From a virus: DNA of 42,537 nt. Position 1 is the first letter of the stretch. Every line of letters begins with the position of its first letter. The translations under genes were made by a program, and so were the position numbers. Location: IMG/VR virus record IMGVR_UViG_3300008120_000101, positions 1 through 42,537 of that record, one strand, 5' to 3'. The notes beneath the pieces are model-generated. The model worked only from the letters and a program-made list of their open reading frames with translations, had not been told where the DNA came from and made no database searches. Shown in pieces: positions 1 through 7,698 of the stretch.

Positions 1-1632
1 TCATGGACCACAGCAGTAAGTACAGGTACAAGTTGGTCAACTTCTGTAAGTACAAGTACAAGTTGGACTACATCAGTTACAACTTCAAGAAGTACTTCAA
101 CTACTTGGACTACTTCGTGGTCAACTTCTGTAAGTACAAGTACTTCGTGGACTACTTCAGTATCAACATCAGTTAGTACAAGTACTTCATGGACTACTTC
201 GTGGACTACAGCAGTAAGTACAGGTACTTCATGGTCAACTTCTGTAAGTACAAGCACAAGTTGGACTACATCAGTTACAACTTCAAGAAGTACAAGTACA
301 AGTTGGACTACTTCATGGACTACGTCTGTTAGCACTTCAACTTCATGGTCAACTTCTGTATCAACATCAGTTAGTACAAGTACTTCATGGACTACTTCAT
401 GGTCTACTTCTGTAAGTACAAGTACATCGTGGTCGACTTCTGTAAGTACAAGCACAAGTTGGACCACATCAGTTACAACTTCAAGAAGTACAAGTACTTC
501 ATGGACTACTTCATGGAATACTTCTGTAAGTACAAGTACTTCATGGTCAACTTCAGTTAGTACAAGTACTTCATGGACTACCTCCGTTACAACTTCAGTA
601 AGTACAAGTACTTCATGGACTACTTCGTGGACTACAGCAGTAAGTACAGGTACATCGTGGTCAACTTCAGTTAGTACAAGTACAAGTTGGACTACATCAG
701 TTACAACTTCAAGAAGTACTTCGACTACTTGGACTACTTCGTGGTCAACTTCTGTAAGTACAAGTACAAGTTGGACAACTGCTGTAAGTACAAGCACATC
801 GTGGACCACTTCTGTATCAACTTCTGTAAGTACAAGTACTTCATGGTCTACTTCTGTAAGTACAAGTACTTCTTGGTCTACTTCTGTAAGTACTAGTACT
901 TCATGGACTACCTCCGTTACAACTTCAGTAAGTACTAGTACTTCATGGACTACTTCGTGGACTACAGCAGTAAGTACAGGTACAAGTTGGACGACCTCTG
1001 TAAGTACAAGCACAAGTTGGACTACCTCCGTTACAACTTCAGTAAGTACAAGTACATCATGGACTACTTCATGGAATACTTCTGTAAGTACAAGTACAAG
1101 TTGGACAACTGCTGTTAGCACTTCAACTTCATGGACTACATCAGTTACAACTTCTGTAAGTACAAGTACTTCATGGACTACTTCATGGTCTACTTCTGTA
1201 AGTACAGGTACTTCATGGTCAACTTCTGTAAGTACAAGTACTTCATGGACTACCTCCGTTACAACTTCAGTAAGTACAAGTACTTCATGGACTACTTCGT
1301 GGTCCACTTCTGTAAGTACAGGTACTTCATGGTCAACGTCAGTAAGTACAAGTACAAGTTGGTCTACATCAGTTAGTACATCAACATCGTGGACCACTTC
1401 ATGGACTACATCTGTTAGTACTAGTACTTCATGGTCGACTTCAGTTAGTACAAGTACTTCGTGGACTACTTCTGTTACGACTTCGAGAAGTACAAGTACT
1501 TCATGGACTACTTCGTGGTCTACTTCTGTAAGTACAAGTACTTCATGGACTACTTCAGTAAGTACATCCACATCATGGACTACTTCATGGACTACTTCTG
1601 TAAGTACAAATACAAGTTGGACAACTAGTATA
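1..1632 (+). repeat. degenerate tandem DNA repeat array (about 30-42 bp units)
   Basis: The coding array is also a DNA repeat. Near-identical blocks such as agtacaagtacttcatgg recur throughout, joined by tggactact and aacttctgtaagtaca segments. All changes keep the reading frame and are mostly synonymous (tca/tcg, act/aca, gta/gtt). This is expected of an array that expands and contracts by recombination or slippage in multiples of three while the protein is under selection. Confidence 0.85.
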
Positions 1633-1656
1633 GAAACTTCATTTTATATCGTATAA
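1..1656 (+). CDS. Ser/Thr/Trp/Val repeat protein, 5' partial (probable fibre or surface protein)
   Basis: Frame 1 is open from the left edge to the TAA at 1654-1656, giving 551 residues with no start in the window. Almost every residue is Ser, Thr, Trp or Val, with rare Ala, Gly, Arg and Asn. The basic unit is about ten residues (SWTTSVSTST), mixed with 14-residue variants such as SWTTSWTTSVSTST and SWTTSVTTSRSTST. There is no Cys, Lys, Asp, Pro or Leu through the repeat. Only the last eight residues (IETSFYIV) break the pattern. Alternating small polar and bulky residues suggest stacked beta-strands, a beta-solenoid or a fibrous stalk. Its place beside sugar-modifying genes on a T4-like phage suggests a fibre or a glycosylated surface protein. 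Function is inferred; the reading frame is certain. Confidence 0.8.
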   Translation, partial: SWTTAVSTGTSWSTSVSTSTSWTTSVTTSRSTSTTWTTSWSTSVSTSTSWTTSVSTSVSTSTSWTTSWTTAVSTGTSWSTSVSTSTSWTTSVTTSRSTSTSWTTSWTTSVSTSTSWSTSVSTSVSTSTSWTTSWSTSVSTSTSWSTSVSTSTSWTTSVTTSRSTSTSWTTSWNTSVSTSTSWSTSVSTSTSWTTSVTTSVSTSTSWTTSWTTAVSTGTSWSTSVSTSTSWTTSVTTSRSTSTTWTTSWSTSVSTSTSWTTAVSTSTSWTTSVSTSVSTSTSWSTSVSTSTSWSTSVSTSTSWTTSVTTSVSTSTSWTTSWTTAVSTGTSWTTSVSTSTSWTTSVTTSVSTSTSWTTSWNTSVSTSTSWTTAVSTSTSWTTSVTTSVSTSTSWTTSWSTSVSTGTSWSTSVSTSTSWTTSVTTSVSTSTSWTTSWSTSVSTGTSWSTSVSTSTSWSTSVSTSTSWTTSWTTSVSTSTSWSTSVSTSTSWTTSVTTSRSTSTSWTTSWSTSVSTSTSWTTSVSTSTSWTTSWTTSVSTNTSWTTSIETSFYIV

Positions 1657-1669
1657 TTTTTAAGGTTAG

Positions 1670-1676
1670 TTAAATA
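1670..1676 (+). promoter_or_regulatory. possible late-type promoter motif TTAAATA
   Basis: TTAAATA lies 19 nt before the ATG at 1696 and just after the stop of the repeat protein. It matches the (N)TAAATA motif seen before many virion genes here. No Shine-Dalgarno sequence follows. Weak evidence taken alone. Confidence 0.35.
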
Positions 1677-1695
1677 GTGTATCTTAATTAAGCTT

Positions 1696-2274
1696 ATGGA
1701 TTATTTAGAAGAGTATAAAAAAATTTTTAATAATGGAAGATTTATCAGACACGGAAAAAAAATTACATTAAATGATTTTCCTATATTTGATGGTTCTGGA
1801 ATTAAATTATTATTAGATAAAATTTTATTAGAGTTAAAAGATAAAAAATCAGTAACTTTGTTAGATTACGGGTGCGGATCATCATCTATATGGCACGAAT
1901 CAATAATAGGTCAAAAAAGGCAAAATTTATTTGAAATTCTCGGGCCCAAAATTCAATCGTTTCATAGATATGATCCTAGAAATGAAGCATTTTCTAAAAA
2001 ATTAAATTCAAAATTTGATATTATAATTTGTTCTAATGTATTAGAATTTTTTTCAAAAATTGAAATATCAAAAATTCTAAAAGAGTTACAAGATTTTTCC
2101 AATGAAAGTACTCACATCTTTTATACAATTAACACAGGGCCATCTAAGAATTTTTTCTTAAATGGCACAAATATGCATGTAACTCAAGAGTCGGCCGACT
2201 TTTGGATAAACATGCTAAAAGAATTTAATAATTGTAAAATATCCGTAGCAGTTGATAAAAAATTTTTAATTTAA
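1696..2274 (+). CDS. class I SAM-dependent methyltransferase-like protein
   Basis: A 192-residue protein. The glycine-rich SAM-binding motif I is LLDYGCGSSS at residues 55-64. An acidic YDP follows at 92-94, and a motif IV-like FDIIICSNVLEF at 107-118, in Rossmann-methyltransferase order. It has no target-recognition domain. The next genes encode a capsule-type transferase and a glycosyltransferase, so a small-molecule or sugar substrate is more likely than DNA, but this is inference. The DNA is very AT-rich compared with the virion genes further right, which is common in accessory cargo. The ATG has no Shine-Dalgarno sequence. Confidence 0.7.
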   Translation: MDYLEEYKKIFNNGRFIRHGKKITLNDFPIFDGSGIKLLLDKILLELKDKKSVTLLDYGCGSSSIWHESIIGQKRQNLFEILGPKIQSFHRYDPRNEAFSKKLNSKFDIIICSNVLEFFSKIEISKILKELQDFSNESTHIFYTINTGPSKNFFLNGTNMHVTQESADFWINMLKEFNNCKISVAVDKKFLI

Positions 2275-2345
2275 CCAAAAAAATTGTAATTTATTATTCA
2301 AATATAGTATATTAAAAATAAATTCTTATAAAGTGAGATATCATT

Positions 2346-3230
2346 ATGGACATGTTTAATAAAAAATCGTTATCTGAGAGAATCGGTGAAATACAAAAAT
2401 GTACAAGCCTTCATCATTTAAAAGATGTTGAAAAATATTTTTTATATAGTGTAAAAAAACACAAAATCGAAGTAGCATATGATGTAATTGCTAATGAAAT
2501 ACCTTTTTTTAAAACATTAAATTATACAGAATGGGCACATTCTTTTATCATGCATCCTTTGCAGCAAGAATTAAGAGTTCAACAAATGCAAGATGCTTAC
2601 AACGATAATGCTGAACAAAAAATAGATTTTGTAACTTATTTTAAAAATAGAATTCTGTCAGGGCAATCTAACAAATATACTCATATTCAAAAGGATACAA
2701 AAAACTATCCTAGAGACAATTTAGTAGTTTTAGTTGGGTCAAATAAACTAAAAGATAGAATATGTCTTAATAAACTAAAATGGATTTCTACAACGTTAGA
2801 TGAAGATGTTTATTTTAAGCCCCATCCTTTAACTACTCATCAACTTGTTGGAGAATTAAAAGATTTATTCAATGATGCTAATGTATTGCATCGTGATGCA
2901 GATATGTATTCTTTCTTAGTAGAAGCAAAAACAGTTTATACCTCGCATATGAGTGAATCTGCCGTATATGCTATTTGTCTCGATAAAATAATAGAGCCCA
3001 TTGATGTTTATAATAAAGTAGAACAAGCATCTTTTTATCATATTAACAAATATTTGTTTAGTGTAGATCAACCTAAAGAATGGTTAAATCGTACATTAAA
3101 TAGTTATAAATCAGGTATTGTTAATCCAGAAATAGAAGAAAACTGGAAGGAAAAAATTGATCAATATCTTGATTATATTATGACTACCAGAGCTAAATTT
3201 AAAAACAAATATATTGCTAAACCAGCCTAA
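2346..3230 (+). CDS. putative capsule-type glycosyltransferase (KpsC/KpsS-like GT-B)
   Basis: A 294-residue protein. The C-terminal half has the pattern of capsule polysaccharide and CDP-glycerol-type transferases: a strand leading into KPHP at 158-161, an acidic helix, and VYTSHMSESAVYAI at 197-210, where the family carries the Ser/Glu nucleotide-binding loop. The N-terminal 110 residues are helical and not recognised. It would act on a sugar nucleotide in the cytoplasm. It sits between a methyltransferase and small late genes, and several other glycosyltransferases are scattered through the window, which supports a role in modifying virion or host glycans. The exact family is not certain. 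Confidence 0.55.
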   Translation: MDMFNKKSLSERIGEIQKCTSLHHLKDVEKYFLYSVKKHKIEVAYDVIANEIPFFKTLNYTEWAHSFIMHPLQQELRVQQMQDAYNDNAEQKIDFVTYFKNRILSGQSNKYTHIQKDTKNYPRDNLVVLVGSNKLKDRICLNKLKWISTTLDEDVYFKPHPLTTHQLVGELKDLFNDANVLHRDADMYSFLVEAKTVYTSHMSESAVYAICLDKIIEPIDVYNKVEQASFYHINKYLFSVDQPKEWLNRTLNSYKSGIVNPEIEENWKEKIDQYLDYIMTTRAKFKNKYIAKPA

Positions 3231-3314
3231 ATTTTTAAGCATCTTAAATATTTTTTTATTGATAAATATCATATGGCTAGAATCAAAAATCTATAAGGGT
3301 ACAATGATTGGTCA

Positions 3315-3321
3315 ATAAATA
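3315..3321 (+). promoter_or_regulatory. late-type promoter motif ATAAATA
   Basis: ATAAATA ends 15 nt before the ATG at 3337. A second copy lies at 3262-3268 and a TTAAATA at 3244-3250. The 106 bp gap 3231-3336 holds nothing else recognisable. By analogy with the T4 late promoter TATAAATA this would drive the following small genes. Confidence 0.5.
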
Positions 3322-3336
3322 TGAAAGTCATTTAAG

Positions 3337-3540
3337 ATGCCAGGATTTATTCCGTATACAGGTACAGCAATTGCAATGGGAAAAGTGTATGCAGCATTTG
3401 CAGGGGGTCCATACCCTCCTACAACACCAAATATTAGTTTAAGTGGTGTCTTAGGCCCATTTGCATCGGTATCTACAGGTACAGAAATTAGTCTGTCGGC
3501 GACATTTGGCGGAAAACCAACTCCATACCCATACCCATGA
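3337..3540 (+). CDS. small Gly/Pro/Ser-rich protein, possible virion component
   Basis: A 67-residue protein without Cys, rich in Gly, Pro, Ser and Thr, ending in a YPYP tail. Two related strands, ISLSGVLG and ISLSATFGG, are about 20 residues apart. There is no signal peptide or clear membrane segment. It is preceded by late-type motifs, and its stop overlaps the next start as ATGA, so it is probably translated with the following gene late in infection. A small structural or tail-tip protein is a guess; I do not recognise the family. Confidence 0.6.
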   Translation: MPGFIPYTGTAIAMGKVYAAFAGGPYPPTTPNISLSGVLGPFASVSTGTEISLSATFGGKPTPYPYP

Positions 3541-4007
3541 AGATAGAAAACATTGAAAAAATAATATCAAAAGTAAGTAAAAGTCCAAAAAAGTGGGAAT
3601 TAGACGAATTAGTTTATTTCGATCGTGATACTAATCCAGATACACTTTTAAAATTTTTTAATCGTATTCGAGAATTAAAAAGTATTAAAACATTATCACC
3701 TGAAGAAAAAATAGAACTAAAGTATCTAACAGAATTATTATCCGATATGGATGAAAAAGAATGTTTAAGCCTACTTAATGCTTCTGAAGAAGAATCCAAA
3801 ACAGCTTTTATTGAAAATCTTGCTAGAACTAGTGCAATAGAAATGTTAACAAGTGGTAGAATCGGTTTTGATTCTATGAATACGGCTTGTAAATTAAGCC
3901 CTAATGACTTTATACTATGTGCTAAACGCACTCAAGATTTACTAACTGCAATTCAGGGATTAGTTATCAAAGGCGAAACATTAAGTAAGGACATAGCAGG
4001 AGCATGA
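3537..4007 (+). CDS. unknown helical protein
   Basis: A 156-residue, highly charged, almost entirely helical protein with no recognised motif. Residues 20-75 are a Lys/Glu-rich helical region, and the second half is more amphipathic. It overlaps both neighbours by 4 nt (ATGA at each junction), which points to translational coupling with the small Gly/Pro-rich protein before it and the glycosyltransferase after it. Possibly an assembly or accessory factor for one of them. Confidence 0.6.
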   Translation: MKIENIEKIISKVSKSPKKWELDELVYFDRDTNPDTLLKFFNRIRELKSIKTLSPEEKIELKYLTELLSDMDEKECLSLLNASEEESKTAFIENLARTSAIEMLTSGRIGFDSMNTACKLSPNDFILCAKRTQDLLTAIQGLVIKGETLSKDIAGA

Positions 4008-4660
4008 AAAAGAAAAGCGTATTCGATTCAACAGCTTGGAGTTCAAAAAAGGGCAAACTGGCAGTTTTAGTCCCTTGTAGAGATACATTACATTCAGCTC
4101 ACGCAATGAGTTTACTTGAATTAGTAAAATTCAATACTATGAATGATATAGATACTCAAGTTTTTATGGATAGTAGTACTATATTGCTCAATCAAAGAGA
4201 ACGATTAGCTACAGAAGCATTGAAATTAGGTAGTGAATATATGCTATGGCTAGACAGTGATATGGTATTTCCTGCTACTACTGCGGTTCGATTGTTAGCA
4301 CATAATGAACCTGTTGTTGCTGCAAATTATGTTCGCCGGCAATTTCCTATAAAAGGTGTTGCATATCCAAAAATTGGCCAGTGGGAAGATCCTTTAAAAT
4401 TTGATGTAAAAGATAATTTGGTTCCGGTTGAAGGTGTGGGTATGGGATGTTTTTTAATGAAAACAGAAATATTTTCTAAAATTCCTAAACCTTGGTTTGA
4501 TTTTGGATGGACACCTAAGAGCAATGATTGGTTAGGTGAAGATATGTTACTATGTCAAAAAATGGCCAACTTAGGTTACACTGTTAAAATAGATACTGTG
4601 TTAAGTAGAGAAATAAGTCATCTAGGAACTTGGGCGTTTAATGTTAATATGTTAGATTAA
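4004..4660 (+). CDS. GT-A fold glycosyltransferase
   Basis: A 218-residue protein. After the first strand (KLAVLVPCRD, residues 18-27) it carries the metal-binding DSD at 84-86 in LWLDSDM, then GMGCFLMK at 147-153, a catalytic-type GED at 178-180, and a late His in ISHLG, the usual layout of small Mn-dependent GT-A transferases. It probably moves a sugar from a nucleotide sugar to a protein or glycan. Its start overlaps the previous stop (ATGA). The 3' end overlaps the convergent Nudix gene by 9 nt. Donor and acceptor are unknown. Confidence 0.75.
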   Translation: MKKKSVFDSTAWSSKKGKLAVLVPCRDTLHSAHAMSLLELVKFNTMNDIDTQVFMDSSTILLNQRERLATEALKLGSEYMLWLDSDMVFPATTAVRLLAHNEPVVAANYVRRQFPIKGVAYPKIGQWEDPLKFDVKDNLVPVEGVGMGCFLMKTEIFSKIPKPWFDFGWTPKSNDWLGEDMLLCQKMANLGYTVKIDTVLSREISHLGTWAFNVNMLD

Positions 4661-5086
4661 CTCTAACATAATTTCTAATTTAGCCCTGACAATTTTATTA
4701 TTAAAACTATTTTTTAGTCCTTGATGTAAAGGTTTCGGCCAAGAATCAAAACTACACCAAGCATATCCGGAATGTTCATGATTTAATTCCGGAATAAATT
4801 CTTTTTCTACAACTAAAATATATGTGTTATATTGAAATTGTTGATCATTACTAACAAATAATTCTAAAGGAACAGTTTTTATAATAGGAATTGACAGTTT
4901 TCCGATTTCTTCGTCAATTTCTCTTTTAAGCCCATCAAAAATAGTACAGTCGGAAGGTTCTTTTTTACCACCTGCTATACTCCATGTTCCTGCTGTTTTT
5001 CCTTGATTACGTAATAATAAAAGAAATCTTTTTGTTTCTTTACTTAAAAATAATCCGCCACTACAAATTATAGAACTAGTCTCCAT
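4652..5086 (-). CDS. Nudix hydrolase
   Basis: A 144-residue protein with the Nudix fold. The Nudix box runs from GG at 39-40 to REIDEEIG at 55-62, keeping the metal-binding REx-x-EE core. The box differs from the consensus: the first Glu is Asp, and there is one extra residue before the Arg. Such enzymes cleave nucleoside diphosphates linked to another group, for example oxidised dNTPs, NDP-sugars or RNA caps; the substrate cannot be told here. Its start lies 19 nt inside the end of the tail-terminator gene, so it is the last gene of the minus-strand gp14-gp15-Nudix operon. Confidence 0.85.
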   Translation of the reverse strand: METSSIICSGGLFLSKETKRFLLLLRNQGKTAGTWSIAGGKKEPSDCTIFDGLKREIDEEIGKLSIPIIKTVPLELFVSNDQQFQYNTYILVVEKEFIPELNHEHSGYAWCSFDSWPKPLHQGLKNSFNNKIVRAKLEIMLELI

Positions 5087-6468
5087 AATCTCTTATCGTA
5101 TATTCCTTCATAAACTTTACTCCAAGAACCATTTGACCACTTATATTGTGTTCCTGTATAAGAGTTAGTTATATAAATGACGTTGTTCGATAATGTAGAA
5201 TTGAAAATTATTACCCAATTAGTTCCGTTCCATTCGATTATATCATTTGCATGTGCTTGAAAATCTGAATTATCTGTATTTTTCCAAGCATCGGGCCCAT
5301 CATATCCCAGTGTGCCGAATTGTTCATTTAAGTTTATATCTTCTAATATTAGATATCTAGTTCCTGTTGCCAATCCTCTTGGATCATAAGTTTCTGGATT
5401 AATAATAGCATCAACTGTTCCTCGACCGGATAAAATTGTATTTGTAGGTATTGTATCAGTATCGACGTTCAATGTCATTATTCTATCGTCAACTGGATCT
5501 AAGCTGATATAAGCAACTACTTCACTTTCGCCGTCTTGATTAAATCTTAATTGACTTAGCCCTGCACGAAATTTTCCAGGATAGACATCTAACAAAGTAT
5601 GCCAACTAGAAGAATTTCTAGGATTAGATAAATCTATAGCTTCACCGTCACCATTTGAATTAATTAACCGTGCAGTATTGTTTAATACAAGTAAATCAAA
5701 ATCTCCCGGAGTTACAGTTATTGTAGCATCCGGTTCTGTTCCTTCAAACATTTCTGCGGCACCAATTTTGTCATAGATTGAATTTATTGATCCTTTAGCA
5801 TTGCTAGAAAATATATTGGTAATAATTTTTGTAATTATTCCTAATTTCTTAACTTTAGCAGGTGGAGTTATCCATATAGGTGCCTTGAATGTCCAACTAA
5901 AAATATCAATGTCTTCACTTGTACCTTGTGGAATTTGACGGCTAGTAAAAATTTGTGAATCGATATCTATAACACTTAAACTGGTCCAGTCTACATAATT
6001 GTCAGTTGTTTGTATTTCAAAGCTAGGAGTGAATAATACTGCAATCTGTTCCCATAATTGTAATTTTTGATCTGTACTACTTGTCCAAACATCGGCTGCA
6101 AAAGTTATTGTATAAGGTGTAGGCATTAAACGTTCTATAGTATAGTTACTACCTTGAGTGTTTAAGTATTCTTGAGCATTGTCGTCGAATTCACGTTCAC
6201 GTATATGAATTTTACTAACAAATGTAGGATCTTGTAATCTAGGACGATCAAATTGTAGATCTTTAATATAGCAGGCAATAAATGGAGCACTAGGAATAGT
6301 ATTTTCACTGTTCTTTTTAAGTATCTGTGCAACTTGTCTAGTCATATCACCATAACGTACAGGCACTTGAACTAACTGTCCTTTGCTATCCTTATAGCTA
6401 AAGTTACTCATTACTTGTATAAATTGTGCAAGATAACGTCTTATCTGACCGTCATAAAAATAATCCAA
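5068..6468 (-). CDS. 15: tail sheath stabilizer / tail terminator, gp15-like
   Basis: A 466-residue protein. Residues 1-220 match T4 gp15: the start DYFYDGQIRRY parallels gp15's YFYNSSFRRY, followed by VQVPVRYGD, a MPTPYTITF strand and WTFKAPIWITPP. gp15 caps the tail tube and joins the tail to the neck. It is much longer than T4 gp15 (272 residues); the extra C-terminal part ends in two Trp modules (WNGTNW and WSNGSW, about 410-450) like those in the sheath. The start is TTG, with AGGAG in the 13 nt gap after gp14 and 6 nt spacing, and it coincides with the T4 N terminus. Confidence 0.88.
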   Translation of the reverse strand: MDYFYDGQIRRYLAQFIQVMSNFSYKDSKGQLVQVPVRYGDMTRQVAQILKKNSENTIPSAPFIACYIKDLQFDRPRLQDPTFVSKIHIREREFDDNAQEYLNTQGSNYTIERLMPTPYTITFAADVWTSSTDQKLQLWEQIAVLFTPSFEIQTTDNYVDWTSLSVIDIDSQIFTSRQIPQGTSEDIDIFSWTFKAPIWITPPAKVKKLGIITKIITNIFSSNAKGSINSIYDKIGAAEMFEGTEPDATITVTPGDFDLLVLNNTARLINSNGDGEAIDLSNPRNSSSWHTLLDVYPGKFRAGLSQLRFNQDGESEVVAYISLDPVDDRIMTLNVDTDTIPTNTILSGRGTVDAIINPETYDPRGLATGTRYLILEDINLNEQFGTLGYDGPDAWKNTDNSDFQAHANDIIEWNGTNWVIIFNSTLSNNVIYITNSYTGTQYKWSNGSWSKVYEGIYDKRLWRLVL

Positions 6469-6481
6469 TTTAATCTCCTAA

Positions 6482-7669
6482 TTAATTGTCAGCTCGGGGC
6501 TTTAAGGCTTTACTTAATGCTTGACGTTCTTGTACGACTTCGCCTGCAATAGTTGCTGTATTTGTATTATTAATAAATCCAGACTTTTGACTATTTCTAA
6601 TTTTATTAACATCTAATGTCTGTGTACCACCTTGAGTACTATTTGTCATTCTTACATTATCTTCGAATTTAATCCAAGTAACACCGTCAAATCTAAATAA
6701 TCTGTTAGGAAGATAATCTGTTCTTAGATAAAATTGTCCTCTCACAGGACTACCAGGAAATGTTATTCCGAATCCGTATGGCGCTCCGTTTGGTGGTACA
6801 CCATCACCAGTTAAGTAACCTACATAATAATCTTTTCTTGGGCTGTTTAACACTAAACTAGCATCTAAATATGTAGTACTAGCATCACTATCAAATGTGG
6901 TATCAAGTACATCTAATGTTCCTGTGTCTTCTTTTTCTGGTAGTACATATAAATGTTGTGTTTCGTATCCACTTTTTCCAGTATCTTCTTGTGCTTGGGC
7001 AATAATTTGATTATTAATTTCTAAATTCTTTTGATATGTAGATAACAAATCACGTAATGTACTACCGTCTTCATCCCCAGATTCTTGATCAAGTATTTCT
7101 TTAAATTCTTGCGAATCAACTAACGGAGCACATTTTGCCCTAATTAGATGCGGATACCAAGTTTGACTATATCCATTGGCAGGACGTGTTACTTCTTGCA
7201 CAACGTAAAATCTTTTTAATGCTACTAAACTGTCATCTAATCCGTATTCGTCTTTTTGATGCGGAAGTTCAATTACATCACCAGCCATAAGTTTACGTCC
7301 GAGAACATCAACAATACCACGTAAATGAAAGTGGATCATTATGTTGTCATTTTGTAAAAACAAACCAAATTGACTTAAGTTAAAATCAATGTCTTGTAAT
7401 GTATAAATTCCACGGATTACATAGATATCAGGGTCATAGTGACGATCTCTATTTTCCATAAACAATAAGTCTTGTATCCCTAATTCTGGTATTGGATTTG
7501 AATTGTTCGGAGTTGTGGGAGTACTTTCTCCCGCAGCAGGGTTAACTGGACCTAAATATTTGTGAATAAAGACATCAGTTCCACCTACTTGGAATTGTTC
7601 GTTGATCACACGATCTAAAAAACGAAAATCGTTGCCTTTTTCGGGGCGATATAAAGAAAGTCTTGGCAT
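6482..7669 (-). CDS. 14: neck protein gp14-like
   Basis: A 395-residue neck protein. The N-terminal 200 residues have the gp14 pattern: FGLFLQNDNIMIHFH, then a GDVIELPH segment, then FYVVQEVTRP followed by WYPHLIRAKC. gp14 forms the lower neck ring with gp13 and connects the DNA-filled head to the tail. It is longer than T4 gp14 (256 residues). The extra C-terminal part carries one Trp module (RFDGVTW, about 327-333) similar to those in gp15 and gp18. It is the first gene of the minus-strand operon, behind a perfect TATAAATA 7 nt upstream, with no Shine-Dalgarno sequence. Confidence 0.82.
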   Translation of the reverse strand: MPRLSLYRPEKGNDFRFLDRVINEQFQVGGTDVFIHKYLGPVNPAAGESTPTTPNNSNPIPELGIQDLLFMENRDRHYDPDIYVIRGIYTLQDIDFNLSQFGLFLQNDNIMIHFHLRGIVDVLGRKLMAGDVIELPHQKDEYGLDDSLVALKRFYVVQEVTRPANGYSQTWYPHLIRAKCAPLVDSQEFKEILDQESGDEDGSTLRDLLSTYQKNLEINNQIIAQAQEDTGKSGYETQHLYVLPEKEDTGTLDVLDTTFDSDASTTYLDASLVLNSPRKDYYVGYLTGDGVPPNGAPYGFGITFPGSPVRGQFYLRTDYLPNRLFRFDGVTWIKFEDNVRMTNSTQGGTQTLDVNKIRNSQKSGFINNTNTATIAGEVVQERQALSKALKPRADN

Positions 7670-7676
7670 AGTAATG

Positions 7677-7684
7677 TATTTATA
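7677..7684 (-). promoter_or_regulatory. late promoter TATAAATA for gp14 (minus strand)
   Basis: On the minus strand this reads TATAAATA, identical to the T4 late promoter consensus. It ends 7 nt before the gp14 ATG. It is 2 nt away from the plus-strand motif at 7687-7693, so the two neck operons diverge from one 29 bp gap. Confidence 0.75.
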
Positions 7685-7686
7685 GC

Positions 7687-7693
7687 ATAAATA
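7687..7693 (+). promoter_or_regulatory. late promoter ATAAATA for gp13
   Basis: ATAAATA ends 5 nt before the gp13 ATG at 7699, and no Shine-Dalgarno sequence is present. Transcription from a T4-type late promoter would start at or next to the start codon. Confidence 0.7.
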
Positions 7694-7698
7694 TTGAT

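Noticed and set aside
687-1376. Tyr/Lys/Cys-rich reading frames in the repeat region (687-896, 1131-1376)
   Set aside because: They are the second frame of the repeat array. The Ser/Thr/Trp/Val frame is open for all 1656 bases, while these are broken and only look periodic because the DNA is.
1-1632. CRISPR array or diversity-generating template
   Set aside because: Repeat units are coding, of variable length, without constant-length unique spacers, and no cas gene or reverse transcriptase is present in the window.
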